Positions 11,414 through 23,034 are shown, numbered from the stretch's first letter. The stretch is 64,000 nt of DNA from Xanthostigma xanthostigma (GCA_963575645.1 OY754464.1:64888948-64952947), one strand, 5' to 3'. The notes: generated from the sequence alone by a model not told the origin. A program made the numbers and translations.

Positions 11414-11775
11414 TTTGCAGCAAATTATTTTTCGTCACTATCACAACTCGAACACTAAAAGTGCACGCGTACTGCGTCGCAACGTCACAAAAATTTGGCA
11501 ATGTTGCAGGATCTCATTTTATGCTACATACATCATGATATACATTTCCGGATCTCCACTTGTTTACATTTTATAACAGATCTCGTTTTGTTCAAATTTT
11601 ATCATGAAAAATTTAAACGCAGAAATTGTTTCCCCTCTGCGGGGTTATAGATTAAGGACAATAAAAGGAGCCTTTTTGTGAAAAAGATACTCCAAAAAAC
11701 CTTTTTTTTCTGGTGGACCTCGGGTTGTCTGTAATATAGTCGGATCTCCACTTGATACAAAAACATATATATATA

Positions 11776-13596
11776 TTGTAACGGGTTAGTGCCAGTCGTA
11801 AGAACGAGGTCCGGACGACCCCTAAGCGTAGCGACCACTTCCGTGAACTTACAATGTAAAATGGCAGTAAAAAGTCAACAACAAAATTTTGAGTGTGTGT
11901 GGACCCCTTTAACCGATTGAGTTTGGCTAAGGTTATAAAACATGTTGCGTCCGGTTAGGTTGAATGTCGACTAGTAAGGATTTTTTTGAATAGCGAGATG
12001 GAGATTCGGTTGCCGGCAGGCATTGTGAGAGGATCGTATCGTATTGCCGTTGTGTTTTTTTTGAGTTTTGATCGTTGTTTCGAAAGTATTGAGTACGGTG
12101 GCTATGAAATTGAAGCCATCCTGTTATTCTTCTGTTGGGAAAAGCTTTTAGTGAATCGAGATTGTTATTGTGTTTGGAGCTGTACTTGATGAGCACGTGG
12201 CGTTCGTTCAGCATAGAAAACGCTGTGATTCTACGACCATTGACAAGAACCACGTACCGAGGCTTGGAACATTGCTGGGTCGATCACTTCAGCTAACTGA
12301 ATCCAGTCCAGTTGTCTTGGAAAAGGGCTACGAGTCCTGGAAAGCCTTCATTGCATCTTACAGGTAGTGTGGTAACATTTTGAGCTATATTACGTAACTG
12401 TGCAAGAAAAAATCATAATTTGCGTTTGAATTTAAAAATTCTTTACCAAACGTACGTCGCATCTTAAATTCAACTTTAAATAAAATGCACGTTTCTTGTC
12501 GACGTACGTCGTAATTGTGAAATAAGTCTGCGCGCGCCAGCACCAGTCATTACGTTGTTTTCTGGATGCCATGTAACCTTATGCGAATTGTTCATCAAAT
12601 AATTCTCACGGTCTGAAATAATTATTTTGTTATTTTGTTTCTTGAATTTGTGCTTAGACTGCGTTGGATCATAGTTTCTATCATACAGATACTGCGTTTG
12701 ATGTTAAAGCTTAAGATTGTGTTATGTCAATTCGCCAGTGGCGTGCTAAATTTAAATGAATTTCAGACTTACAGTGTTTTGACGGCCCTTCAGGTTGAAT
12801 TAAAGTTTAATATTATGTTATGTCAATTTGTCAGTGGCGTGCTGAACTTAACTGAATTTTAGATTACCGTGCTTGTTAGCCCTTCAGGTAGAACTATTTT
12901 TAATGATTATGATAGTATGAAGATTTATATTGAAATTATTTCGGCAATATATTGTAACGATTTTAATGTGTTGTAAATTGTATATTATCGAGTAATTGGT
13001 ATTTTGTATTGATGTTATGCGCTTTTGGCTTACGAATGAGGTTTGTCGTATTGTCGCTGTTCGAGTCGCGTTACGTTGATGTTGCCGTTTTGTTGTAGTT
13101 TTGGCTGATCGATTGTTGGACTTTGAACCTCATTCGTGGGCGATCTGAATTATTGATTTTTAGTGGATAGTTTATGATAATTATTGATTTTTAGTGGAAA
13201 CTACTGATCACCGCTTCTCGGTACTAAATTAAACATTTATATCGTCGCTACCATAATCAGTAGCGTACTGATCTGGGCATTTTGCCAAAAGTTTATATGC
13301 GAATCACTCTTGTTAACATTATTAATTATTTTATTTTATTAAATTTTTGATTATTATGTTCGAGTTATTATTTTTTTCACTGGCAGGACCCTTAAGATTT
13401 ATTTGCAGGAATGATCGACCCTGCATTGACTCAAGCTAAGGTCCAAAATAGATCTGGCGCCCATTTTGAACATCTTTCACTTTCCCTACCGCTTAGTAGT
13501 TGGGTGACCTTGGTTTCGATAACATCTCTAAAGGTAAGTGCCTGCCACGTCAGTTTCCGACCCACGCCCAGCGCCGATGAAAAGAGCTAGCCATTA
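11776..13596. mobile_element. Unclassified 1.8 kb insertion (possible LTR-type)
   Basis: This fills the gap between the 5.1 kb element and the right half of the (TA)n-core repeat. It begins TGTAACGGGTTAGTGCC right after a (TA)n tract. It contains a TATAAA at about 11935, a higher-GC stretch at 11990-12360, a tandem duplication at 12702-12892, and TGGCGCCCA at 13453, which resembles part of a primer-binding site next to an LTR. No second LTR, gag or pol is visible, so this could be a solo LTR with flanking sequence or something different. Frames of 60-100 codons here show no recognised domain. Confidence 0.3.
12702..12892. repeat. Two-copy tandem repeat, unit about 97 bp
   Basis: Units at about 12702-12798 and 12799-12892 share GTTATGTCAATT, CAGTGGCGTGCT and GCCCTTCAGGT at the same spacing. 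The open frame across 12635-12862 reads the same peptide pattern (LCQF-SGVLNL-EF) twice because of this duplication and is not evidence of a gene. Confidence 0.8.
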
Positions 13597-13755
13597 TAAT
13601 ATATATATATACATATATATATAAACATTTCCAAAAATGGTGCCAAACTTCTTAGAAAGTTATGAAACGTCGAGAAATTTTGGTCCGACCCCTAGGTCCC
13701 GCCATCCGACCGACGCCAATAGTGTAAGTGCCTTATGGCAAATACACTAAAAATA
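13597..13755 (+). mobile_element. (TA)n-core repeat family, right half
   Basis: Starts in a (TA)n tract and continues AAAAATGGTGCCAAA, CGTCGAGAAATTTTGGTCCG and ACCCCTAGGTCCCGCC to the end GCAAATACACTA. The same order is seen intact in the copy at 32994-33682. It holds the sequence missing from the left half at 6110-6668. Confidence 0.75.
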
Positions 13756-13759
13756 TAAT

Positions 13760-14855
13760 TTCAATCGATCGATTATTTTTGAGCAGGCTCGATGTGAAGT
13801 TTTACAACGCTTTTGTTATTGCCATTGTCAAATCAGATTATGACGAGTGACAATGTTTTCTGCAACTCACGATTGTTGTATTTTAAAACGGTATTAGATG
13901 AGTCATCATTGTAACATTTGACGCGGCATTTCTTCAGTGATAGAGCTTTTATTGAAACTCAACAGATTCAAGGAAAGTCAAATGTGTCAATAGATGATTC
14001 AGAGAGAGCTTTTAGTAATTCAATTCTACGGAGGCGCGTGTTTGTCCAGTGTCGCTTTCAAGCGACTTTCATGATATCATGCAAACAATTCGAAAGCTTC
14101 AACTAAAATGTAATATCACGACTTTGAACTGGACAGTGCAGATTAACTCATATTATGTTTTTTTTATATCACGCGAGGATTCAACTTTTCAGGCACAACA
14201 TCTGAAAATCATTTAACCGGCTGTGTTGCAATTGGGCTTTTGAATGAATTTTTTTTGTCATAAATGGAAAGGTCGTATATAAGTTTTATAACAAAACTAT
14301 TTTTCTTTTTTTTATTTTCGTTATAATTCAAAAGTTATATCAAATTAAAAATAAATTTTTGTACCTAGTTCCGAGAACGCGCCGACATTTCCCGAACATA
14401 ATGTGACGTCATAATGTTAATTTCTATTATCCTCACATGCAATTTTTAGAAAATCTGTGATCATAAATAATATCTTACAGTAAGTATATTAGCAGAATTG
14501 GCTTTTATAAAAGCTTTGTCACACATTATTAAATAGAATTACTTGTCAACAATATTTTTTTATACTAAATTTAGGATAGTTTTAGTTAATACACAAGTAG
14601 AAGCCATTGATAGTATACTGCGTATATACATTTTAACAATATGACGTCACAATTGTCAAAAACAATTTTAGTGCGTTTGCAGTCACGTGATTTTTTTAAA
14701 TATTTTATCAATTTTAAATTGCTTATAATTAATTTGGAAAAAAAATTTTGAAAGTTTTTCGCATCGTATATCAATATTATTTATAATAAAGTTTTAAAAT
14801 ACAATAAAAAAATCGATAATTATTTGTTTTTCAAAAGCCTAATTGCATACTCCGC
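13760..14855. other. No gene or repeat recognised
   Basis: AT-rich DNA. Short frames at 13918-14106 and 14586-14774 (minus) have no recognisable features. Confidence 0.35.
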
Positions 14856-14879
14856 TACACTGTTAGCGGGTGTGCTCTA

Positions 14880-15175
14880 TTATCGCTTTGCGCGTTAGAG
14901 CTAAGTTTCCTTAAACTCCATTTAACGTCACTCGATAGAAGGACAGACTTCTTAAAACGTCGAAAGTACCTTGTTGCTCATATAATGATACACTCTAAAT
15001 AACGACACACCCACTACAATACGTCGTAATTAAGCAATATGAGTACTTGTTTGTTGTTTTGTTGCTTTGCTGTCGGCATCATGCGTACCAAAGATTCTAA
15101 GAAATTCGTTCTTTTGCTTGTTCGGATTATCTTTCATATGTTGAGTTCAGCTGATTATCGATTAGTATGAATGTT
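14880..15175. repeat. Dispersed repeat, copy A (copy B at 50826-51110)
   Basis: Shares an ordered series of landmarks with 50826-51110: CGTCACTCGATA, ACCTTGTTGCTCATA, TGTCGGCATCATGCGTACC and ATTATCTTTCATATG. The left end of copy B (CATATTATCGTCACTCGATATAACGAC) resembles ends of pogo/Tigger-type MITEs, but no matching right end was found. Non-coding. Confidence 0.6.
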
Positions 15176-15191
15176 GGTCAGTGGTAAATAC

Positions 15192-15520
15192 CCTATATTA
15201 TTAAACGAGCTAATCTTGTACCTATGTACCTACCTATGTCCCTAAATATTTTCTCGAAAACGGCCCTAACGATTTGGATGAAATTTACTGAAAAGGGATT
15301 TTGGGGGGCAAAAAATCGTTTTAGCTAGATCTCATCTCTCGAAAAAATCGTTTTCTTACAAATTTTATCATTATAAAAATCAATTTTTTGACGTATGAAA
15401 ATACTTAAATATTGTAAGTAGGTTTTGGAATTTTATACAAACAATGAAACAAGTGTTTTCAAAATTTAACTTTCCGAGCAAAGCTCGGTCACCCAGGTAC
15501 TTTTATATATTATGAGTAAA
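15192..15520 (+). repeat. Dispersed repeat ending in an AAGCTCGG motif
   Basis: Begins CCCTATATTATTAAACGAGC and ends CCGAGCAAAGCTCGGTCACC. The middle (AACGGCCCTAACGATTTGG, TTTTGGGGGGCAAAAAATCG, GACGTATGAAAATACTTAAA) recurs inverted at 26545-26750. It is an insect-type dispersed repeat. The element class is unknown to me. Confidence 0.6.
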
Positions 15521-15527
15521 TATAACA

Positions 15528-15587
15528 AATAAATTTGTTCCAAGATTAGTAACTTCTCTCTTTAATAGTGTTCGGTGAATATGGGCA
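15528..15587. mobile_element. PIF/Harbinger-like MITE, 3' end fragment
   Basis: Matches the right end of the MITE family at 24117-24655: AAGATTAGTAACTTC then GTTCGGTGAATATGGGCA, followed by TAA. The rest is missing; the break is next to the AAGCTCGG repeat. Confidence 0.65.
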
Positions 15588-15599
15588 TAAAAGATGTCG

Positions 15600-18240
15600 A
15601 TAACAGTATTGCCCGTTTCACAGAATTACCTGAGCTTCCCTTTCTATAAACTATTTATTTTTCACAGGCGCAATTGACGTGCGTGGGTTTCTTTTAATAT
15701 GACGTGCTCAAGTAGGTTACCACCTTCTGTAAACATAACCTTACTTTAGTTGCCGGTACGCTTCACATAATATTATTGTGTAAAGTTCTGTCAACCAAAA
15801 TATTCTATACACGACGCGCGTAGACTCTCTAATCCCACCGCGGTACCGCTCTGCTATATTTACAATTACTATATCACAATTGAATTTCATAAATCCATTA
15901 CACAGTTATTTCAGCACAGTTCTTTGACAACAAAATGTAGTGATTTAAAAAACTAATAGCGGTATATAAAAAACGTTTTTTATAGGTTGCCAACATCTAG
16001 GATTATTTGAACTTAGTACGAATTCATATTTTCTATAATTTATAATTTTAAAGCGCGAAACAAGCCATAGCTGGAAGCGCCTATAAACACACGCTTTGTC
16101 TGCACGTTTGTGAGTCACACTTCTTTGTGTCGAGCGTACCTATATTGTACAGCGTAAACGGTTCAAGCGATCCCGATTTTTTTTCTTTTAATTCTTCCGG
16201 GATCTTTTTGATCGTGACGTCGCCCGATTTTTTTATTTTTAGTTCCAAATTGGAGCAGTTTTTTTGCTTATAATTTGCTCAATTAAAGTTTGATCGGTTC
16301 GAAATCTGCCTTAAACAAAAGAGGAGAAGTATTTAAATAGTTTTCGTAAAATAGAATGTGTTAAAATCGTTTTCTTCATACCTTGATCGAAAGAGCATTC
16401 TTTCGGCATCAATTAAAAGTCTAAAATTTTCTCCTTGGTGAGATTCCACGCACAAATGCGGGAAGTTCATACGTTCGGACGGTAGTAAAGCAAGAACAAA
16501 CAATTAACTGTTGTTTAGATGTCGTTTCCATACCGACCCTATTACATTTAGGCTAATAGTCGCGAAAAGCTGTCATTCGTATTTTTACGTATAACCTCAA
16601 AGCTTCTTGCTTGGAACTTATCTGTGTTTTTATGTAATTAATAAGTAATTAATTAATTATCCACGTGTAATATACTATTTTTAAGAATTTATAGATAGTT
16701 TAAATTGTAAAAACTTGATTTTACTTTAATTGCGAATTTATTTCGGTTGTCTTTATCTGTTGCACAGACAGATATTGAAATTGACTGATAGAGTACGCTT
16801 AAAAAATAAGGGTGGCTGTATTCTAATATTCAAGTCATCCATTGTTTTAAGAGCTGTTATATTAAGACTTAAAATGCCTACGCCCTACCGAATACAGGAT
16901 AGGCAGGTCCCACTTCTGTAATCGTGACGAACCGCTAATGGTGTAAACAGCTTGTAAAGTTCACTTTGAATATGTTAATGCAAACGCTTTAATTCCGTAT
17001 GACTTCCGCTTTAGTGTAAATTCATTTAAAGTATGTGCGACGCCTATAAGTACTGTCGGCCCATGGAAATTGCTGTCAAATGCAAACACCACACTTTATT
17101 TCCGACGTTGTAAAAGAGAAAATTATAATGTTATATGCACAGCAGCGTCGATTACATTGATTCCCCGGGGTTGAAACCACAAAAATAATGATTTCAATCT
17201 CAATAAATAACTTATTTTATTTCAATACAAATTTCTGCGTATTGAACATGCGTAAATTGAAAGGTTTCAGAATAGCAATAGTTGAGAGCTGACGCGCAAA
17301 AAAAACATGTCGTCCTAACCTTCCGCCGCTTAGTACATAAGCTATTTACGTAATTTAGAGCATTTCTTCTTATATAATATATAGGCGGAATCTGGACCTA
17401 TTTTAAGATAGGGGGTATAAAGAATTTCTTTGTTATTAGCCTTTAATTCTCATGTTCTAACCTGAGAACTGGTAACTAGTTAGTTATGTATCTAAGTAGT
17501 GCATGTATGATTATTTCCCATCATGGTAAAATGACTGTCTAGCAAGTTTTAACGACCACACAAGTCGTAAAGCCACACAAGATATAGGCATAAGTATACG
17601 CAATTTTTACACGCACCTCTTATAAAATAGCTGTTTTCACAATTAATAAATATAGACAGCTACATTTGAGTTGTTTGCGATAACTATACGCCTGCCCTTT
17701 ATATTGCTGTGCTATCTTTGTTCATCTTATGGAATTAAATGATAACTGACAGATAGCTTTTGAAAATTACTGTTGGATATATCTTTTCTTGCCACAAACA
17801 CAATGGCGTTTATTGAATTTTAATAGGTACTTTAAGTATTTATGGAGATACACATTTTTGAATTGTAATACCTGCATACGTCATCGACGCCGAGCGCAGA
17901 TAGTATTATATATACTATATATAACAAGGCCGTCTGTGTTCATTGTAGACATTTCGCACGGCTTTTTGAAAGGAAAAAATATTTATTTAAACAGTTTCAA
18001 AAATATATTGTGGAGCCATTTTAAGTGCTTTACAAAAAAAATTTAACGACATTATTTTAGTAAGACGGAGCTCATTCCATTGATTTAATAACAAAAGGAC
18101 ATTATATGGTTGTAAATAATTCCAGTGGCATAAGCAAAGTTTTTAATGTTACTAGCAACTAGAAATATGTGGACTTAATTACGAATTCTTATTTTTGATT
18201 TAATATTATTTTTGCTCGACTTCCTATAAAATAACTGCAG
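15600..18240. other. 2.6 kb without recognised genes
   Basis: Frames at 16730-16921 and 17789-18046 have no recognised domain. Several short ATAT palindromes occur, for example near 17905-17925. No dispersed repeat was matched to another part of the window. Confidence 0.35.
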
Positions 18241-18254
18241 TAAAATGACCCATG

Positions 18255-18352
18255 TCACTACTGAATTGGTAAAATCTCAATTCTGTGGCTTTTATTCACG
18301 CCAGGGCGTGAATAAAAGCCACAGAATTGAGATTTTACCAATTCAGTAGTGA
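18255..18352. repeat. Perfect 98-bp palindrome, 2-nt loop
   Basis: The left arm 18255-18302 (TCACTACTGAATTGG to TTCACGCC) and right arm 18305-18352 are exact reverse complements of 48 nt. They are separated only by AG at 18303-18304. The sequence could extrude a cruciform. No terminal motif or target duplication is obvious. Confidence 0.95.
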
Positions 18353-18749
18353 TTTTCCTGTCAGTTTCCGTTTAAAACATAGAAGCAACCGAGAAAGCAA
18401 AGTAGAAGTACTCTTCGTAATCAATTCAAGTTGATTCCAATATGGCCGAACATTCAACTGTCAGATATATAAATATATATGTACTACCTATTTATTATGA
18501 AGTGAAAATCAACTATGCTATGGGAGGTACCTACGTTAAAAAAATGTAGTATGTATCTCGAATGTAATGTTATAATGACTGGTCGCTCGTTTTAACATGT
18601 CACATCTCATACGTAAAAAAACTGCATTAATGTTCTTGATACATAAACTACAATTAATAGTGAACTTTCAAGTCATTATGAAATAATTGAAAAATGAATT
18701 GGTAATTAGGTCCAACTAATCATAGATGTGGATATAAAAAACATAAAAA

Positions 18750-19226
18750 CTAAAACAGGTAAATCCCCAACCCGGTTTGTCACCATAGGGATAAATGACC
18801 AAACCCTCCATCGAAACAGTGCGAACCCAAAAATGAGAAGTAATAAGGTAAAATAAATTCATCAAACAACAAAAATAACTGAAAAGTTAACAATCAACTA
18901 TATAAATATATATCAAAAATTAAAAGTTCCATTAAGGCAAGAAAGATAAGAATATACACATTAAATATTAGAACATTGCTAATAACAGATTAAGTGAACT
19001 GGAAAACGCTTTGGAACAAATTGAATGGGATATATTAGGACTAGCAGAAGTAAGAAGAAACTGGGAATACTTGGGTGAAAGAAAAAATGATCAACAAACG
19101 CAAGATGGAGGGACGAGATTGCGAAATTTGCGGGCCCCCTTTGGTTTTGCACAACACAAGATCGTCGACACTGGATCGAGGCCTTTTCCCTGCAGTGGGA
19201 AGAATAGGCTTATTATTATTATATAA
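18750..19226 (+). mobile_element. Internally deleted non-LTR retrotransposon (endonuclease start fused to C-terminus)
   Basis: In the region 18955-19060 the frame ELENALEQIEWDILGLAEVR is typical of the start of the apurinic-type endonuclease of LINEs, with one frameshift just before it. About 60 bp later the sequence jumps to the extreme C-terminus of the same kind of protein, RWRDEIAKFAGPLW then QDRRHWIEAFSLQWEE and a TAG stop at about 19205, followed by TTATTATTATTATA. The same C-terminus occurs at 27.2 kb in an RT-containing copy. The reverse transcriptase is entirely missing, so this is a non-autonomous derivative. It resembles RTE-clade elements. Confidence 0.75.
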
Positions 19227-19239
19227 TTATAGATGTTGG

Positions 19240-20310
19240 TGACCTCAAAAAACCCTTACAAAACACCTACAAATTTGGGAAGTCGACGCCACTGAACTTA
19301 TTTACAGTCATACAGTGACTACGTGGGACTTGGGAGTGTTTAAAGTCTCAATTCCTATGATGATAAACTAGCTATTAAACCTTTTACGCCGAAAAGTATG
19401 CCATAAATTTTCCTCTTGAAACACGAAGTTTTCAAGGGGTGTAAGTAGTACTCTTCATGAAATGTTAAAATATAAATGATTTTTTTATACCATGAAAGAT
19501 AAATTTAAGCTAATATTTTATGGATGTACAAATTTTAACTGCGACATGAATTTTGTGTACTTATGCTCTATGATGTATTTCTAAACTCTGCATCCCTGGC
19601 AAAAGATGATTTGCATCTCCCCCCTTCGATTTATATTCGAAAGACCCGAAGTTAGTAGAGTAGATGTTGCTTCGTTCCGTTGAATAGTAGTGGGGACCTG
19701 TCGAATGATTGAGAGGCAAAAGCTGTTGTCTATACATTTTAATAAATGTCAAAGAAATAAAAGGCAGCATTGATATTATTTGCAATAAATTGTAAGCAAT
19801 TTTAAATCATCTCGTCGATAAAGAATATTCATCCATATTGAATGTCTCCATAAAAGTAGAAAAAAGGAAAAAAAAATTAAAAATTCCTGAAACAAAACGC
19901 AGAAAAATATGTATTTTTTTAAATACATAGTTAATTCAAATATTAAGAGCACTGTGGTTGAAACAAAAATAAAAAAATAAGTAACTTTCTTTAAATTTTT
20001 TTACATAGACAATTAACAATGTCTACCTTTTCTCGAGCATTACTATAATTTATTGGATTTTGATTGATTTTTTATTTTTCTCGTAATTATCACTGCCCTG
20101 GATGCTTTGGAGGTACTCTAGATTTATGATGATTCGTTAGTCAGTGATCAGCGAATGCCCACAATTGGGATTTTTGGACATTCGTATCTTGAAAACTATT
20201 CTATCTAGACGTGTACGAAATTTGGAATACTGCTTCTTTTTGTTAAAGATCAGTCCTGTAACGTAATTGGTCTTGGAGATAGAGGGGAGTCGAAAATGTT
20301 TCTAAATAAT
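19240..20310. other. No gene recognised
   Basis: AT-rich DNA with short chance frames, for example on the minus strand at 19561-19785. No repeats matched elsewhere in the window. Confidence 0.35.
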
Positions 20311-20312
20311 AA

Positions 20313-20728
<416 letters not shown>

Positions 20729-20729
20729 G

Positions 20730-21585
20730 CCGGTACACTCCCTGCGCTCTGAAACGAAAACGGCTATTTTTCGTCGAAACGACATGAGATGGTATCATTA
20801 ATTTTGAAGGCAGTAAACTTAATTAAAATGATCATTTTTAGAATTTATGTCACCGCCTCTGATATAACCGAACTGTTTATGCAATATTAAATTAAAACTT
20901 ACGTAACTGTTTGTTTAAAATACCAAAAAAATCATACCGCTCTGGTGGATTTCGTTCAATTTTGGAATAAGCAAGTTGTTATCTAGTAGTTTAAATGTTT
21001 ATTTTTCAAAAATATGTTAATTTTGTGTGTGTTAGAATTGTTTGATGTTTATTTTATATAAATCAGTGGCGCGGAAACTTTTTCGATCCCGGTTCTCTTA
21101 AAGTTCCTTCAATATTGACGTCCGTGTGAAAAGTTTAATAACTATGAAACTTTCATTCTCTCGACGAACTTTAAAGAACACAGTTTTATCAATAGACGTT
21201 CATTTACGAATATTTTCCACGGTTTTTAGGGATATTTATTTCTGCAGTTTTTTGCAGAAATAAAGAAAATTGTCACAAATTCAAAATTTAACTTTTTAGT
21301 GGTGTTTAAAATGTACATTTGAAATGTAAATAAAATCATCGCTGGACATACAACGACTTTACAATTTAATGCAGGCTTTGAAATGGTACTATAAAACGCT
21401 GTAGCCGTTTATTGAAAACTTTAAAACAGAAAGCCAAAAAGGTTAACATTTTTTTTGTTTATCTTTAGTTCATAAACCAATTTAAGTGCACGTAATGATG
21501 ATAAAAGGGGAATTATAAAACGGTCGAATAAAAAAAAATTTGGTGACTGATGATTAGATGAGATACTGTTTTAATAACTTGAGAT
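20730..21585. other. No gene recognised
   Basis: AT-rich DNA with a small inverted stretch at 21238-21263 (TTTATTTCTGCAGTTTTTTGCAGAAATAAA-type hairpin). No coding features. Confidence 0.35.
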
Positions 21586-21721
21586 AATATTAAAATAATA
21601 GTTGGGTGACTAAATTACTAAGTGAGCGACTAAATTACTAAGTGAGCGACTAGAATGCCTTCGGTAATTTTGAAGCAGATATCTTCTTTTGTTTTTCAAA
21701 GGTGGAATTTTTAAAAAAATA

Positions 21722-21872
21722 GTTCCGGGTGAACGATAAACGGGTATGCGAATTGTAATTCCGGGGTGAACGATAAAGGGGTATGCGAATTGTCTCGCAG
21801 TGAAACGGGAAGGGGCAAATGTGGAGTTTTTAAAAAAACAATTCTGGGGTGAACGATAACGGGGTATGCGAA
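21722..21872. repeat. Tandem repeat GGTGAACGATAA...GGTATGCGAATT
   Basis: Three units contain GGTGAACGATAA followed by GGGGTATGCGAATT. The longer spacer between units 2 and 3 (GCAGTGAAACGGGAAGGGGC then a run of A) resembles the repeat unit at 40440-40735, so the two arrays look related. Confidence 0.75.
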
Positions 21873-21887
21873 TTAAATAGTCAATTG

Positions 21888-21990
21888 TTTGAATAGAACT
21901 GCGTTTTCTAAAAAATGTATATTTAATTGACAGTCAAACAAATATATATTTTTTAGAAAACGCAGTTCTATTCAAACAATTAACTATTAA
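21888..21990. repeat. Inverted repeat inside the MITE
   Basis: Arms of about 45 nt (TAGTCAATTGTTTGAATAGA onward and its complement ending near 21990) with a short AT-rich loop that contains TTTAATTGACAGTC. Nearly perfect pairing. Confidence 0.85.
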
Positions 21991-22477
21991 CAAAATGCCG
22001 CTCAGAATAAATAAATAATTTGCCTTTTGAAAAAAATGCAGGAAGTAACGTTGACACTCAAACAAATATTAGGTCACTCAAATATTATGAAGTTTCCCAT
22101 TTTGTATTTTAAATAACTCAAATGGATGTTTGTAAGTTGCTGTTCTGTTGATTTCTCGTCACGCGCAGTCAGTCGCTCACTTAGTAATTTAGTCACCCAA
22201 CTATTATTTTCTCGTCACGCGCAGTCAGTCGCTCACTTAGTAATACAGTTACCCAAATTGATTATATTTTTGTCACTTAAAATTGTAATTTACAGTCACT
22301 CGTTTAAATACTACCCTTATTAAAAATGTGTTATGCTATAACGTAAAAATCAGTTCGTGTATAATCATTAGAGGGTTTTTTTTTTACATTTTTCCCTCGT
22401 CATAATTAAAGTTGTTTTTAAACGCTTTTATTTAGCTTGCCTTGTTTGCGTCTTGTTTGAGTCAAATTTAGTAATTG

Positions 22478-23034
22478 AACCGAGCGAGATGGCGTAGCGG
22501 GGAGAGCACTAGACTCGCATTAGGGCGGTACCAGGTTCGAATCCCGGCGGGGGCAGATGTGCTGGGACTTTTTCTCACTGCCTCTCGCCGAGAAACGGTT
22601 ATTCCTGTAACCGGACATCTTGTTGAGGTTTTCCATGGTTTCCCTCCACAATTCCAGATAAATATTGAGATGGTTTCTTATTCAAGGTCATGGCCGATTA
22701 CCTGTCAAACTCCTATGCTCAAAATTGGTCTACCTTATCTTAATTTCATAAAAACTCCTTCATTCCCTATTAAAAAAAAAATGTGTTATAGACTCTAGGT
22801 CTGGAATTTTCTAACACCAAACTGTATTGCTTTGTTTTACTGTATTATGACAATAAACAACCTGTTAATTTTTATTTATGATATTATTTAGAATAGCCGC
22901 TGTAGTTATGCGTCCATAACGGTCGTAAATAGAGCCATTTAAGACTAGTACGTAAAATAAAACAAAGTAGATTATTTACTATTATTATAACTATTGTGTT
23001 AGTGTACCTACTGGGGATAGTATTTTTATATAGT
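22478..23034 (+). mobile_element. tRNA-derived SINE, copy 4, plus segment X
   Basis: Head with A box (GGCGTAGCGGGGAGAGCACTAG) and B box GGTTCGAATCCCGGCGG, then the SINE body, then segment X (from about 22771) ending at the same TTTTTATATAG as copy 1. It is parallel to 5159-5711 over its full length with scattered differences. No (ATT)n tail is present. Open frames over this stretch simply read the SINE. Confidence 0.85.

Larger units (their letters stand above)
6671..11763 (-). mobile_element. 5.1 kb element with long inverted ends and a broken recombinase-like gene
   Basis: The left end (ATATGTTTTCTATACAAGG) and right end (read inward ATATGTTTTTGTATCAAG) match each other. The similarity continues inward for about 300 bp as diverged inverted repeats with repeated GGAGATCCG motifs, a shared GAGATCCTG and a shared ACTGCGTCGCA / GACGCAGT region. 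Both ends abut (TA)n. Inside, on the minus strand, are pieces of one spliced gene: a start exon at 11331-11413, a tyrosine-recombinase-like segment at 10990-11130, an acidic piece at 8035-8150 and a basic piece with Cys and Trp at 7530-7702. A hAT foldback (8590-10849) is inserted between the second and third pieces. Exact termini and superfamily are not settled. Confidence 0.55.
21592..22210. mobile_element. MITE with about 45-bp inverted ends and internal repeats
   Basis: Left end AATAATAGTTGGGTGACTAA then ATTACTAAGTGAGCGAC; right end is its reverse complement at 22170-22210. On both sides the TTACTAAGTGAGCGACT unit is duplicated in tandem (second right copy 22212-22255). Inside is a perfect-looking inverted repeat around 21888-21990 and a tandem repeat at 21722-21872. 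No target duplication could be fixed, so the superfamily is open. Confidence 0.7.

Noticed and set aside
22475..22798. 107-codon plus-strand frame
   Set aside because: Covers SINE copy 4 from head to body; a repeat artefact and not a gene.
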